A stretch of DNA of 64,000 nt from Nematostella vectensis (GCF_932526225.1 NC_064034.1:6682001-6746000); one strand, 5' to 3'. Shown: positions 1-10,124, numbered from the stretch's first letter. Program-made: numbers and translations. Notes: generated by a model from the letters alone, not told the origin.

Positions 1-84
1 ACCCCTAGCTAGGAGCCTATATATCTTTCTCTCTACATCTGAGCTGATCACGTCTATCTTGTATCATCTCCATGTGAATCAAGC

Positions 85-648
85 TCACTCATGATAAACC
101 CCAAACACAGTCGCAGACGCGAACAGACTTTCGTTACAAAATGACCCAGATGCCGCGCGGTCCTGGTTCTCGTCCCAAAGACACCTGCTGGCAACTCTGA
201 CATCCTGGCCATCCAGGGAGCCGATGTGCACCACGCAGATGATCTTGTACCTCTGATACCCCAGCCTCTTCACATGGCTCTTTATCTCCTCAGCCAAAGG
301 CACCGACAGAACCCTACTCCGCTCTGCGCTATACTTCACCTGGCCTAGTCTTTCACTGAGTACTTTATTGATGATATCAGAAACAGGTTTGACTCGGAAT
401 TTCTTGGATTCCTCGGGAGTGGTGCGGTAGGTATTGCAGTATTTGTTAGTGGGTGCGTGTTCAAAGCGGTGCGCAGCCATAGATTTGCGGCGAAAGTTGT
501 ACGTACTTGGCGAGCTTTGTGATGAGCTGGTAAGCATTGATAAACGTCTTGGTCGTCCCTGTTCTGGGATTGCGAGGGAGGGACAGTGATGTGCCGTATT
601 TTCGGGCATCACAGAGTTACGCCTGCTGGAACTCTCGCTCGAGATCAT
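85..648 (-). CDS. Tctex1 domain-containing protein (dynein light chain Tctex-type, DYNLT5-like)
   Basis: Single-exon ORF of 187 aa. Residues 1-75 are a Ser/Arg-rich, low-complexity N-terminus. Residues 85-187 form a Tctex1 domain: a helical part around IINKVLSERL, then the strand LGYQRYKIICVVHIG, the family signature SRCLWDENQD, and a terminal strand ATVFGVYHE just before the stop, which is the normal end of this fold. Tctex1 proteins dimerise and bind dynein intermediate chains or act in axonemal and ciliary dynein complexes. The long N-terminal extension resembles the TCTEX1D (DYNLT4/DYNLT5) group rather than the short DYNLT1/3 chains. The first Met of the open frame was taken as start. A second Tctex1 gene lies about 5.5 kb away on the same strand. 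The family is clear; the exact orthologue is not. Confidence 0.9.
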   Translation of the reverse strand: MISSESSSRRNSVMPENTAHHCPSLAIPEQGRPRRLSMLTSSSQSSPSTYNFRRKSMAAHRFEHAPTNKYCNTYRTTPEESKKFRVKPVSDIINKVLSERLGQVKYSAERSRVLSVPLAEEIKSHVKRLGYQRYKIICVVHIGSLDGQDVRVASRCLWDENQDRAASGSFCNESLFASATVFGVYHE

Positions 649-1889
649 GATGAAGCGGACAGTAAAATAAAAACCCTTAAATCGGCTTGGCGGTTTTCAA
701 CAAGTGCGGTATCATTCACATCCCTCTAGCTGTCTAGCAAAGTCACATCGTTTTACATCTTTACGGGCCAAGAGCTCGCGTACAAATGATAAAGATACCC
801 TGAGTTTATTCGTCGTTACTTGCATACCGGTACAATTGACGGATTATATGTCACACAATTATATTATTTATTGCACATCTATTGAGACGGATAATTAATT
901 ATAAACAAACGTTGTCAGGGAGATCGATCATCTCCATGGGGTAATAAAGCAATTTGTCTGAGATACAAGTCACGTGAATATTCAAACTTCAATCCGGCAG
1001 AGTAGTGAAGCTTCAGCTATGATGGCAGATATTCGTCCAATATCAGACGGAGTGGTCGTGACTGAAAGAACTATCGCTCTCTTGACACAAATCAATGCGG
1101 TGTACGTGCGTCGGTGCTACTCGATTCTTTTGACATCACAATGGGCTGATATTGACAAAGAGCTTCATATAAAAGTCACTTAATCCCGCCTCACAATTTT
1201 GAGCAATTGAAGTCAAACAAGGAACTCTAAAGACATCAACAACAAGGGGCAAAATCGTTGCATGTCATGCGTGCTTTAGTTTTGTCCCTTTCATTCCTGT
1301 CTTTTTGGTATTCAGTTGTTCCCCGTAATTGGAGTGTTAATCTACTTTCTATCCGCTCTCAATCCGGGGGAGCTGTTATTCTTGACAATAAAACATGAAT
1401 TGTTTGTATAATTGTTTACTCTTCTACACCTCGCAGTTAATTGTTATGTGTAAAAAAAAAATATGTATTCGTACACATCTGTCTGCGCCAAATGGGCTTT
1501 GTTTTACCATTTTTTTTATAAGCGAACTCTTTTTTCACGATTTTTGGATACATCAGGTTTAATAATCTTGTAAAAGAAAATAATTTCACCGAAAACTGAG
1601 TTGAGTTCAAGTTTTTGGTGAACCATTTTCATTATTCTGGATAACGAACACGTCTATTATTTGGGTATTTTGATTGATAAAGGAAATTACTGATAAAGAA
1701 ATGTTTACGTTAACAAACTGCATGAGTATCGTTTCCGTAAAAGAATATTCGTCTCGGTTAATAGAGAGAACTAAAAAACTGGATAGCCAGCCGTAGTTGC
1801 AATCTTCCGAGTCCGTGATCCATTCCGGGTAAATAATCTTAAACCACACGCACGACACGCAAGTAAGTGGGGGAAAAAACGAAAGCGCA
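649..1889. other. Intergenic, no gene recognised
   Basis: AT-rich sequence upstream of the minus-strand Tctex1 gene. A 69-codon plus-strand ORF at 974-1183 has no recognisable motif and is treated as chance. The promoter of the 85-648 gene should lie just right of 648, but I see no TATA box there. Confidence 0.5.
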
Positions 1890-2781
1890 TAAAAAGGAGT
1901 ACAACTAATGACCAAACAAGCGCCAACGGAATACAAGTGATGGCCAAAAAAAAAAAAACAGATGGAGTACAAGTGATGGCCAAAAAAGCGCAAACGGAGT
2001 ACAAGTGATGGCTAAAAAAGCGCAAACGGAGAACAAGTGATGATCAAAAAAGCGCAAACGGGGTACCGGTGATGGCAAAAAAAAAAAAAAAAACAGATGG
2101 GGTAAAAGTGATTACCAAAAAAGCACAAACGGAGAACAAGTGATAATCATAAAAGCGCAAACGGAGAACAAGTGATGACCAAAAAAGCGTAAACGGGGAT
2201 ACAAGTGATGGCCAAAAGAGCGCAAACGGGGTACATGTGATGGCCAGAAAAGCGCACACGGAGTACAAATGATAGCCAAAAAAGCGCAAACGGGGTACAT
2301 GTGATGGCTAGAAAAGCGCACACGGAGTACAATTAATGGCCAAAAAAGCGCAAGCGGGGTACATATTATGGTTAGCAAAAGTCACACGAAGTACAAGTGT
2401 TGGCCAAAAAAGCGCACACGGGGATACAAGTGATGGCCAAAAGAGCGCAAACGGGGTACATGTGATGGCCAGAAAAGCGCACACGGAGTACAAATGATAG
2501 CCAAAAAGCACAAACGCGGTAAATGTGATGGCCAAAAAAGCGCAAACGGGGTACATGTGATGGCCAAAAACGCACAAACGGGGTACATGTGATGGCCAGA
2601 AAAGCGCAAACGGGGTACATGTGATGGCCAGAAAAGCGCACACGGGGTACATGTGATGGCCAGAAAAGCGCACACGGAGTACAATTGATGGCCAAAAAAG
2701 CACAAACGGGGTACATGTGATGGCCAGAAAAGCGCAAACGGGGTACAACTGATGGCCAAAAAAGCACAAACGCGGTAAATG
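1890..2781. repeat. 32-bp minisatellite array, about 27 copies
   Basis: Tandem units of about 32 bp, each with a core like GTGATGGCCAGAAAAGCGCA followed by an ACGGGGTACA-type segment. Variation between units is mostly point changes (cacacgg/caaacgg, ccaaaaaa/ccagaaaa) and poly-A expansions near 1948 and 2080. Because 32 is not a multiple of 3 and the minus strand has no stop in any register, all three minus frames stay open through the array, giving overlapping ORFs of up to 153 codons. These look like artefacts of the repeat, not genes. Confidence 0.93.
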
Positions 2782-2877
2782 TCAACGGCTATTCGGTTGT
2801 CCTAGGATTGTGCTGTAGTTTTGTTTCTGGTATTTTCTCTTGTCTAAAGAAAACAAAGAGGGAAAAGGCTGTCTACT

Positions 2878-3309
2878 ATGCCGTCAGACGAACAGCATGG
2901 TCCCACGCGACGGAAGAGGATGGAAGAGAGGAAACGGAAACGAGAGGAAAAGGCAGGAAACTTCTACCTGGCGAAAGTCTTGCACAATCTTAAGGAGATC
3001 ACCCTGGAACAATTTCAAGAGAGTAAGCAAAAGAAAGTCAGCACTCTGGATGCAAGAAGGACTCTCATCCTTCTAACTGACCCTAGCCTAACTGACAAGG
3101 AGACGATAGAACTGATGGTAGAGAAAATGCAAAGAAAGAGCTCAAGTGAGTCAATCCTTTCCCCAAGACAACGACGAAGTGGAGGATTTGAGGATGCAGC
3201 GCTTTGGGGATCGTCCTTAAAAACCGCTCTCCTGGACCTAACCGAGAGCCGGAGCAGTACTGAACTGGTACAGTTTTCCACTTTTTTTCAAACGAGACAT
3301 ATTTATTGA
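2878..3309 (+). CDS. Hypothetical charged protein, 143 aa, or terminal exon
   Basis: Open frame of 143 codons next to the minisatellite. The N-terminus is a dense Arg/Lys/Glu helix (RRKRMEERKRKREEK), followed by alternating helical sequence (FYLAKVLHNLKEITLEQFQE) and a Ser-rich segment around 95-110. I recognise no family. In favour of a gene: an AATAAA at 3339-3344, 30 bp after the stop, and a pyrimidine-rich stretch ending in AAG near 2846 that could be a 3' splice site, so this may be the last exon of a longer transcript. Against: no homology seen, and the composition could be fortuitous. Confidence 0.3.
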   Translation: MPSDEQHGPTRRKRMEERKRKREEKAGNFYLAKVLHNLKEITLEQFQESKQKKVSTLDARRTLILLTDPSLTDKETIELMVEKMQRKSSSESILSPRQRRSGGFEDAALWGSSLKTALLDLTESRSSTELVQFSTFFQTRHIY

Positions 3310-4307
3310 GAAATCAAAATCAAGAAATGTAAAATACAAATAAAAACATTCGCAGCTTAAAACATATCAGGAAAAAACAAAAATAAATGAATAAATAAAG
3401 TATTTCGAAGCTTGTACCATAGCAGGTACAATTAACAACATCAGATCGTAATTTCTGACTAATATTTACAAATTAAGAGAGAATGAGGACGATCAGCGTG
3501 GAAAGAATACTAAAAAAGTAAAACATTGCTACAGGAGTCTTTTATTACAAAAAGTAGCAAGTTTCTTTTGCGTCAGATGTGTTCTTATGACGCATTGGGT
3601 GAAGACTCTTACGTCATCTTACGTCAGCCGTGGTATTTCGTAATTAAATTTTATGCCTCCTCCCCCCCCCCCTACTCCTTCCCTTATTTTATCCCGTGCA
3701 ACCCACAGCAAATCACTTTGAAGGCAATATTCATTTTAAGCAATAAATACCACTATGATAACATAAAAGCTAGAACGAAAGTCTAGGACCACCCGAATAG
3801 AGCAAACACTTCGAGCCATGTGAAAATGTTACCCTAGAACTTCAATAAATTTGTAATCAAGAAGTCGAGCATGCCATCACTTGTGAGAAAAATGGGAGAC
3901 GCCTTATGGGCCCTTGTCCCTTTTCGCCGGCGTACGTACCAAACATAGTCCCCATGGATAGTGTCCTTCGTTTGTATTTCCGTATTATAGGCATGTATAT
4001 CCCATATGTAGAAGCACTGGAGTTTCCCCTTTCGTTTCAAAAAAAATTGGTGGAAAGTGCTGATTTCCGTCAATGGGAGACTCGCAGCGAAAATTTCAGA
4101 TCTGGAAGAATGGAGGCAAGAAGGCATAGTATAACAAAGAGCAAAACAGAGTACACATCTAGAATAAGGAACGTATAGAACCAGTACCATCTTCCCTGGG
4201 ACTGATTAGGTTTAGATGAGACACATAAAATGTGACCCATCCGTCCTGAATTGACCTGGTCATTCCCGGGACGGGATACTTCTGAGCACAAAGAGAACAT
4301 AAGAACC
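3310..4307. other. Intergenic, no gene recognised
   Basis: AT-rich with several AATAAA runs (3380-3400) that could serve as polyadenylation signals for the ORF on its left. ORFs on both strands at 3834-4190 overlap one another and show no motif. Nothing else is supported. Confidence 0.5.
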
Positions 4308-4380
4308 AAATAGATGCAAACTGAGTATAAGTGATGGCAAAAAAGGACAAAAATGGATAAAGGTATGGCCAAACTTTTTT
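4308..4380. repeat. Diverged relic of the 32-bp minisatellite
   Basis: Two degenerate units (gatgcaaactgagtataagtg..., then gatggcaaaaaaggac...) match the 1890-2781 array, 1.5 kb away, separated by unique sequence. It suggests dispersal or an older, larger array. Confidence 0.65.
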
Positions 4381-4389
4381 TTTCAAAGT

Positions 4390-5035
4390 TTGTGCTCTGT
4401 GTTTGTGTGCATTGCGCTTGTGTTGCGCTTTGCGTGGGCATGCATTGCGCTTGTGTTTGAAATGCATTGCTCTTGTGTTGTAAATGCATTGCGCTTGTGT
4501 TGTAAATGCATTGCGCTTGCTGTAAATGCATTGCTCTTGTGTTGTGAATGCATTGCGCTTGTGTTGTAAATGAATTGCGCTTGTGTTGTAAATGCATTGC
4601 GCTTGTGTTGTAAATGCATTGCTCTTGTGTTGTAAATGGATTGCGCTTGTGTTGTAAAATGGATTGAGCTTGTGTTGTAAATGCATTGCGCTTGTAATGT
4701 AAATGCATTGCGCTTTGTGCTCGCATGTATTACTTGCATTGCGCTTCTATCGCGCTTTGTGGCGGCATATAATGTGCGTGTGCTGTTGTTGTGTTGCGCT
4801 TTGTGCTTGCATGTATTTCCTGCGTTGTGCTTGTATTGCACTTGTATTGCGCTTTGTGTAGGCATGATTGCGCTTGTGCTGTTATTATGTTTCGTTTTGT
4901 GCTTATGCTTGTTTTGTTACTTGTATTGCGCTTGTATTGTGCTTATGTTGGGTTATTGGGTCGCGCATTGTGCTACGTTTTGGTGTTGCTTGTATTTTGT
5001 GTTTTCCTTGAGCTGTTGCGATGTTCTTTTGTGTT
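4390..5035. repeat. 22-bp minisatellite with degenerate tail
   Basis: Core array (about 4430-4735) of 22-bp units with consensus close to GTGTTGTAAATGCATTGCGC plus TT. To the right it decays into looser TTGCGCTT/TTGTGCTTGCATGTATT variants up to about 5035. All three minus frames are open through the core, and a plus frame through the degenerate part gives Cys/Leu-rich translation. These ORFs are by-products of the repeat. Confidence 0.9.
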
Positions 5036-6111
5036 GAAGTGTGCGACTTCTTCTCGGCTCAAAAGACCAGTGAAGCAATCGAAGCGTAGTGTGGTGCGAA
5101 TGTCAAGGGCTTTTGGCGCCTGGTTGGTTAAGTGCCTTAAGCGTTACCATGGAGACGGATATGACCACATCAAATCATCAAAGACAGAAATGTTGAATAT
5201 CATTCTAATTGAAGCGATGTGGACATGGGAAAATAGACAAATCATCAGCCTACGTTTGAGGAAAGTTCTTACAGATACAGCGGGTATCCTTGGGTCTTTT
5301 CCTTTCGTGATTGACGCAAAAGTTACATCTATTGTATCTTTAATAAGTGCATTCCACGATCTGAAGATATACGATTCTTTTCCTTATCGCCCAACTTGAA
5401 ATTACGTCTTTTTTATAGAAAATTCTGCCATTTTTGTTTCAAATGTACTGTGTTTTAGTAATCTAACTTATTATCAAATGTCCGCGGTATATAAACCGCT
5501 ATCGATCAGTAGTACAAGATTCACACGCTACTAAAGAGTGGTTTTACAAAACCCTTGAAATACTTTTTAGTTTATTTAGTATTAATATATACATTATAAT
5601 CTCTTTGTTCTCATTTGTTCTGTCTTGACTTTTATAACAATTACATTTTGTTGTTTGATTTTGAAAACCACTCTATCAACATAACTATAATTAATGTTTT
5701 AGTGATTCCCACAAGCATCATAGATCAGAAGATGACAGTCCTAGACGCACATCTAGTGTCTATAACATAACTATCACCGTTTAAACATTAGCGCGTTGTT
5801 ATTTTCCTTCGCAATTTCCACTTGAGATATTGCGCCTAGTCTACGTCGCATAATTTACAGGCGTTGTCAGGGAAACCAGACAAATTTCGCTACTGTTGTT
5901 TTGATGCTCAATCCGATGTTCATAGCCAGATGGCGGAAAGAAGTCATACCCCATACCGCTATAAATGCGTTTTTCTCAGCACACGACAAAATGTAACCTC
6001 ATTGGCTAGGCCGGAACTGGCAAAACATCGAAGTATAGAACTCTTGCTTGAATTACAAATCTGAATTGAATAAACAGATTGCTTTTGGTTGTGTTGTGAC
6101 AGTTTTTAAAG
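5036..6111. other. Intergenic; one weak 99-codon ORF (5100-5399, plus)
   Basis: The ORF from the Met at 5100 (MSRAFGAWLVKCLKRYHGDG...) to 5399 has a balanced composition with helix-like patterning and differs from the low-complexity sequence upstream. I recognise no domain and no splice context supports it. The remainder (5400-6111) is AT-rich with nothing supportable. Confidence 0.35.
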
Positions 6112-6786
6112 CTATTCTGGGATCGGAGTAGGCAATCTACCGTGCGATGAAGCCCTCTCGGATGATTTCTTCTCAAACCTCTGAATGTGCACTCCATACA
6201 CTGTCCCAATGGCATAGATGTCCATGTTCTTGTAGACATACTCTGCAAAGCTGTCATTGTCAATAGAACTTCTCTTTTCGTCCCATAGGCACCCGCTCTC
6301 TATGGCGGGTGCAGGTTTCAGGCGCTTGGTGATGGTGCAAGTGCAAACGAGTCTGTATCCTGGTAGATGCAACTCGACGCATTTCTCTCTGATGACACTC
6401 GCTAGCTCCTTGGCCATAGCTTGGCAATCCTTCGCGTTATAATGCATATTCGCTAGTTTGTTTTTGAATACATCAACAATTATCTTGGTTACTTTGTCGC
6501 GGTCAAATTTGGTCGGTTTTGGCTTGACTTTCTCAGCTTCTAGCGGGAGTGAGCGTGATCTTTGGCGCAGTGGAATATCCGCGTGTGTCAATGCGAATAC
6601 TCCGCGGTCTGAGTCGAGTTTTGGTCTCTCTGCGAAGAAGAGCGACTTGCTTCGACTTCTAGTCTTGTTAAGAACCACCTTCTCTTTGGCTTCAATATGC
6701 TTGCTTTCTTTATCCATCTCCATGGTACGAATGTGGTTCTCGTCTCTTAAAACACCAGTCTCAAAGTTAGTTGTCACCCTTCTCAT
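6112..6786 (-). CDS. Tctex1 domain-containing protein
   Basis: Single-exon ORF of 224 aa. Residues 1-95 are a basic, Ser/Arg-rich leader (KTRSRSKSLF, RQRSRSLPLE). Residues 96-200 are the Tctex1 domain: KFDRDKVTKIIVDVFKNKL, a helix with CQAMAKELASVIREKC, the strand LPGYRLVCTCTITKR, the signature SGCLWDEKRS, and IGTVYGVHIQRF. A 24-residue Ser/Pro tail follows the usual end of the fold. The likely role is a dynein-associated light chain, cytoplasmic or axonemal. It shares architecture with the 85-648 gene (long leader, single exon, same strand), but sequence identity is low, so any duplication is old. Confidence 0.9.
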   Translation of the reverse strand: MRRVTTNFETGVLRDENHIRTMEMDKESKHIEAKEKVVLNKTRSRSKSLFFAERPKLDSDRGVFALTHADIPLRQRSRSLPLEAEKVKPKPTKFDRDKVTKIIVDVFKNKLANMHYNAKDCQAMAKELASVIREKCVELHLPGYRLVCTCTITKRLKPAPAIESGCLWDEKRSSIDNDSFAEYVYKNMDIYAIGTVYGVHIQRFEKKSSERASSHGRLPTPIPE

Positions 6787-7534
6787 GTGTGGGATAGCTC
6801 TTTTAGATCTTTGTTTGTCCTCTGGGGCCTTTCTATGTATTTAGCGCTTATAAGTGGATTTTAGCGATTACCAGAGTCGATTAATCAGCCCTTAGATCGA
6901 TATGTGCTTCAGTGTGTTTAGTTATCGCTTCGTGACCTGGGTATCTTTAGTCTGGAGTTGTCTACTCGTGATTCCTCTAGTAGCTTGTTTACCCCGATTC
7001 AAGTGGCCCGTGGTACGCTTTTTAGGCTATTATTAGACACAAGACGGAAAGGTTAATTCCTCTTAATTTTTTTCCGTCAAAACAACTTACACCAGCCAAT
7101 AGCAAGCGGGACTTAGAGGTCATATGCCTTGATCGCCGAGGTCGTCTAAGAAATCAATATATCGGATTTAGGCTGTATGTGGAAACAGCCTAAATCCGAA
7201 CGAACGTAAACCGGATTTTTTTCCAAAAAAGGATATTTTTTTCTCTGTTTTAATAAAGTTCAGGGGCGTAGCTTTCTATTACCTACGTGCGTATATTGAA
7301 ATTCAAAAAATATATTTTTTTGTGAATGAAATGAGGGCCCAGATTTATAAGACGGGGAAAGCGTTGTAAGATCTAAAAAAAACGAAAAATCGATTCAAGT
7401 TTATTTTAGTCAACAATATATATTTTCAAAGTAGAGTTTTCTATAATAAGAGGCCATTGTGTACTTTAGAAAACGTCCCGAAGATACGTGCCACACATTG
7501 ACCGTATTCCAATCTGAATCGCGGCATGCACATT
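6787..7534. other. Intergenic between Tctex1 gene and lectin duplication
   Basis: No coding evidence. Contains a perfect hairpin (7163-7198) and AT-rich sequence up to the left edge of the lectin duplication. Confidence 0.5.
7163..7198. repeat. Perfect 13-bp inverted repeat, 10-nt loop
   Basis: Arms CGGATTTAGGCTG and CAGCCTAAATCCG are exact reverse complements around a 10-nt spacer. Could be a fold-back element remnant or a structured motif; no function is assigned. Confidence 0.85.
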
Positions 7535-7641
7535 CTCGCACATTTCCCTGTTCTATCCTGTTTCAAGTGCTTTTTATTTGTTCTTTTTCAAAGCATTTTA
7601 GATTTTCGTAAAATTCTCTTGTAACACGTTTAACGCGAGGG

Positions 7642-7647
7642 TATAAA
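7642..7647 (+). promoter_or_regulatory. TATA box of lectin copy 1
   Basis: TATAAA within GGGTATAAAATGCAAG, 70 bp before the ATG at 7712, a good distance for a start site around 7672. The equivalent stretch in copy 2 (about 9036-9052) reads GAGTAGATGATGCAAG and has lost the TATA box. Confidence 0.6.
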
Positions 7648-7711
7648 ATGCAAGTACATATAAAATAAATCTTTGTCTTTTATCATCCCTGTCGGAGGAT
7701 ACGTCTGGAAG

Positions 7712-8659
7712 ATGCCTGTCTTGTCAACGAGAGTATTTTTGCTGTTCCCCCTCGTTCTCCTTTTCGACGGAAAGGGACTCAGTCTGGCAATGAAGAGAGA
7801 AAATCCTGTCCTAAATTCTTGCGATAAAAGTATAAATATGAAATAGCTCCGTTAATCCACGTCTAGGTTGAAGATGGATTTAAAAAAAAAATTCTATGTC
7901 TTTTTCTTTTATTTATGATTTACTTTGTTTTGTGTTATCTTTTATTTAAAAGTAACAATATATTTTTTTACATTCTATCTAATTTAACACAAGTGACTTT
8001 TTTCTTTCTATACCAGAAATAGCAAAAGTGGTTGGAATGCTAAGCTCTATTCAGGTGGAGTTAAAGGAAATCAACTCAAAAGGTAATACTATCAGATAAA
8101 ATAGACTAAGGACTTATAATAATAGCATTGCAACATATTTGTCGCTAAATGCACATAATCAGATCCAGATAGTTGCGAAGCATGAAACTCACAATTGTCG
8201 TACGTTTACAAAGTACTATCCGTTTTGACAGTCAGCTACTGCCCCGCGGAATGGATGAGACTCAACCGATCATGCTACAAGGCAGACCAGACTATTATGA
8301 ACTAGGCTGATGAACGGGCCGCCTGTGGCAAACTCGGCGGAGACCTGGTAAAGATAACGAGCGAACAAGAAAACACATTTGTGTACGAGCTGAGCCGCAA
8401 GCAAGCCCCCTCAAGAAGTTTAATGTCGATAGGATTAAAACGCAACCCAACGACACCCACAAAGTTCGAGTGGGTTGACGGCTCAAGACCCCTCTATACC
8501 AAATGGTGGACAGGCGAACCCAACGGTCTTGGGAGTGAGGATTGTGGTCAAATACACACGCTTTCTGGATCCAGCGCCAAGCACTGGAACGATCTCTCTT
8601 GCGATCAAGGCAACGTCTACAAGTGTGGCTTCATTTGTGAAAAATCGGTTTGTGATTAA
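7712..8659 (+). pseudogene. C-type lectin pseudogene (copy 1)
   Basis: Three-exon structure as in copy 2: exon 1 from 7712, exon 2 8017-8082, exon 3 8232-8659. Exon 1 starts with the same signal peptide (MPVLSTRVFLLF) but diverges after codon 23 and hits an in-frame TAG at 7844-7846. Exon 3 carries a TAG at 8303-8305 exactly where copy 2 has the Trp of MNWADAR. The Trp of the WIGL motif is also changed (MSIGL). The EPN and WND calcium/sugar-binding motifs are still present, so decay is recent. It keeps the TATA box and polyadenylation signal, so it may still be transcribed. An alternative is a readthrough or N-terminally shortened product, which I think unlikely. Confidence 0.88.
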
Positions 8660-8696
8660 TGATTTTAAAAGAAATGTAATCATATAATACAAGAAC

Positions 8697-8702
8697 AATA
8701 AA
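8697..8702 (+). other. Polyadenylation signal AATAAA, lectin copy 1
   Basis: AATAAA 38 bp after the copy 1 terminal stop, in the same sequence context as the signal of copy 2. Confidence 0.6.
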
Positions 8703-9106
8703 AATTATGAGTATGAGTATAAACGTTTCTTTTTGTCTGAATCCCCGAAATAAGCCATTTTATAGGAGCACCTCAAGTACTGGATATAGGCAAACGCAAG
8801 AGAAACGCAGAATTTATTTGTCTAAATTCTAAAGAAAAAACTCAAACCCCCTCTAATTTGCTGAAAAGTATCTCAGTGTTTACTAAGAAAACCCATCCTC
8901 AGAAACCCAGGGGTATTTCCTTAAACAGTGATTCGCACATTTCCCTGTTCTATCCTGTTTCAAGTGCTTTTTATTTGTTCTTTTTCAAAGCGTTTTATAT
9001 TTTCGTAAAATTTTCTTGTAACACGTTTAACGCGAGAGTAGATGATGCAAGCACATATTAAATAAATCTTTGTCTTTTCATCCCTATCGGAGGATACGTC
9101 TGGAAG

Positions 9107-10086
9107 ATGCCTGTCTTGTCAACGAGAGTATTTTTGCTGTTTTCCCTCGTTCTCCTTTTCGACGAAAAGGGATTCACTCAGGGGAAATCTCTGGTTCTGA
9201 ATGTTTGCGATCAAAATGCAATAACCACACATTTGAATACCCTTGAAGGAAAGATATCTTCACAAGATAAAGGTAAAAAGAATATCTACGTTTATCTACG
9301 TCTACGACTTCTATGGCTTTCCCTTTAATTTCTTTTGTATTGCGTATCTTTTATTTAAAAATAACAAGATTGTTTTGGCACAACATTCTATCAATTTTAC
9401 ACAAGTGATTTTTTTTCTTTCTATACCAGAAATTGCAAAAGTGGTTGGGATGCTAAGCTCGATTCAGGTGGAGTTAAAGGAAATCAACTCAAAAGGTAAT
9501 ACTATCAGATAAAATAGACTATAAAGGACTTATGCTAATAGCATTGCTACAAATTTTCCAAGCTAATGCAATCATCAGATCCAGATAGTTGCGAAGCGTG
9601 AAACTCACAATTGTCGTACGTTTACAAAGTACCTTTCCATTGACAGTCAGCCTGCAATGCCCCGCGGGATGGGTGAGACTCAACCGATCATGCTACAAGG
9701 CAGACCAGACTATTATGAACTGGGCCGATGCACGGACCGCCTGTGGTAAACTCGGCGGAGACCTGGTAAAGATAACGAGCGAACAAGAAAACACATTTGT
9801 GTACGAGCTGAGCCGCAAGCAAGCCCCCTCAAGAAATCGAATGTGGATAGGATTAAAACGGAACCCAACGACACCCACACAGTTCGAGTGGGTTGACAGC
9901 TCAAGACCGCTTTATACCAAATGGTCGACAGGCGAACCCAACAATTATGGTGGGAGTGAGGATTGTGGTGAAATATTCACGTTTCTTCCAGACCCGCGTG
10001 CCAAGCACTGGAATGATCTCCCTTGCGATCAAGGCAAAGTCTTTATGTGTGGCTTCATTTGTGAAAAATCGGCTTATAATAAATGA
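9107..10086 (+). CDS. Secreted C-type lectin (copy 2, intact)
   Basis: Exons 9107-9272, 9430-9495 and 9647-10086, all junctions phase 1 with GT-AG ends, giving 223 aa. Residues 1-25 are a signal peptide (MPVLSTRVFLLFSLVLLFDE). A short stalk with one Cys and a helical exon 2 (EIAKVVGMLSSIQVELKEIN) may help oligomerise. Exon 3 holds a full C-type lectin domain: CPAGWVRLNRSCYK start, WADARTAC, WIGL, EPN (mannose-type calcium site), WND, and paired Cys near the end (CDQ...CGFICEK). EPN with WND predicts calcium-dependent binding of mannose/glucose-type sugars. A secreted recognition or defence lectin is the natural reading; the role is inference. It is the functional partner of the tandem pseudogene upstream. 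Confidence 0.94.
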
Positions 10087-10118
10087 TTAAAAAAAAATGT
10101 AATCAGATAATAAGCACA

Positions 10119-10124
10119 ATAAAA
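10119..10124 (+). other. Polyadenylation signal AATAAA, lectin copy 2
   Basis: AATAAA 33 bp after the stop codon at 10084-10086, in the conserved context CACAATAAAAATTATG. Confidence 0.65.

Noticed and set aside
2044-2785. Several overlapping minus-strand ORFs with Pro/Phe/Cys repeats
   Set aside because: Products of the 32-bp array; every register is open, so none is evidence of coding.
4070-4865. Overlapping minus-strand ORFs of 160-218 codons rich in Gln/Asn/His
   Set aside because: Translation of the 22-bp repeat in three registers, with no start, domain or splice context.
4791-5099. Cys/Leu-rich membrane-like N-terminal part of a 202-codon plus ORF
   Set aside because: Derived from the degenerate TTGTGCTT repeat; hydrophobicity is a base-composition effect.
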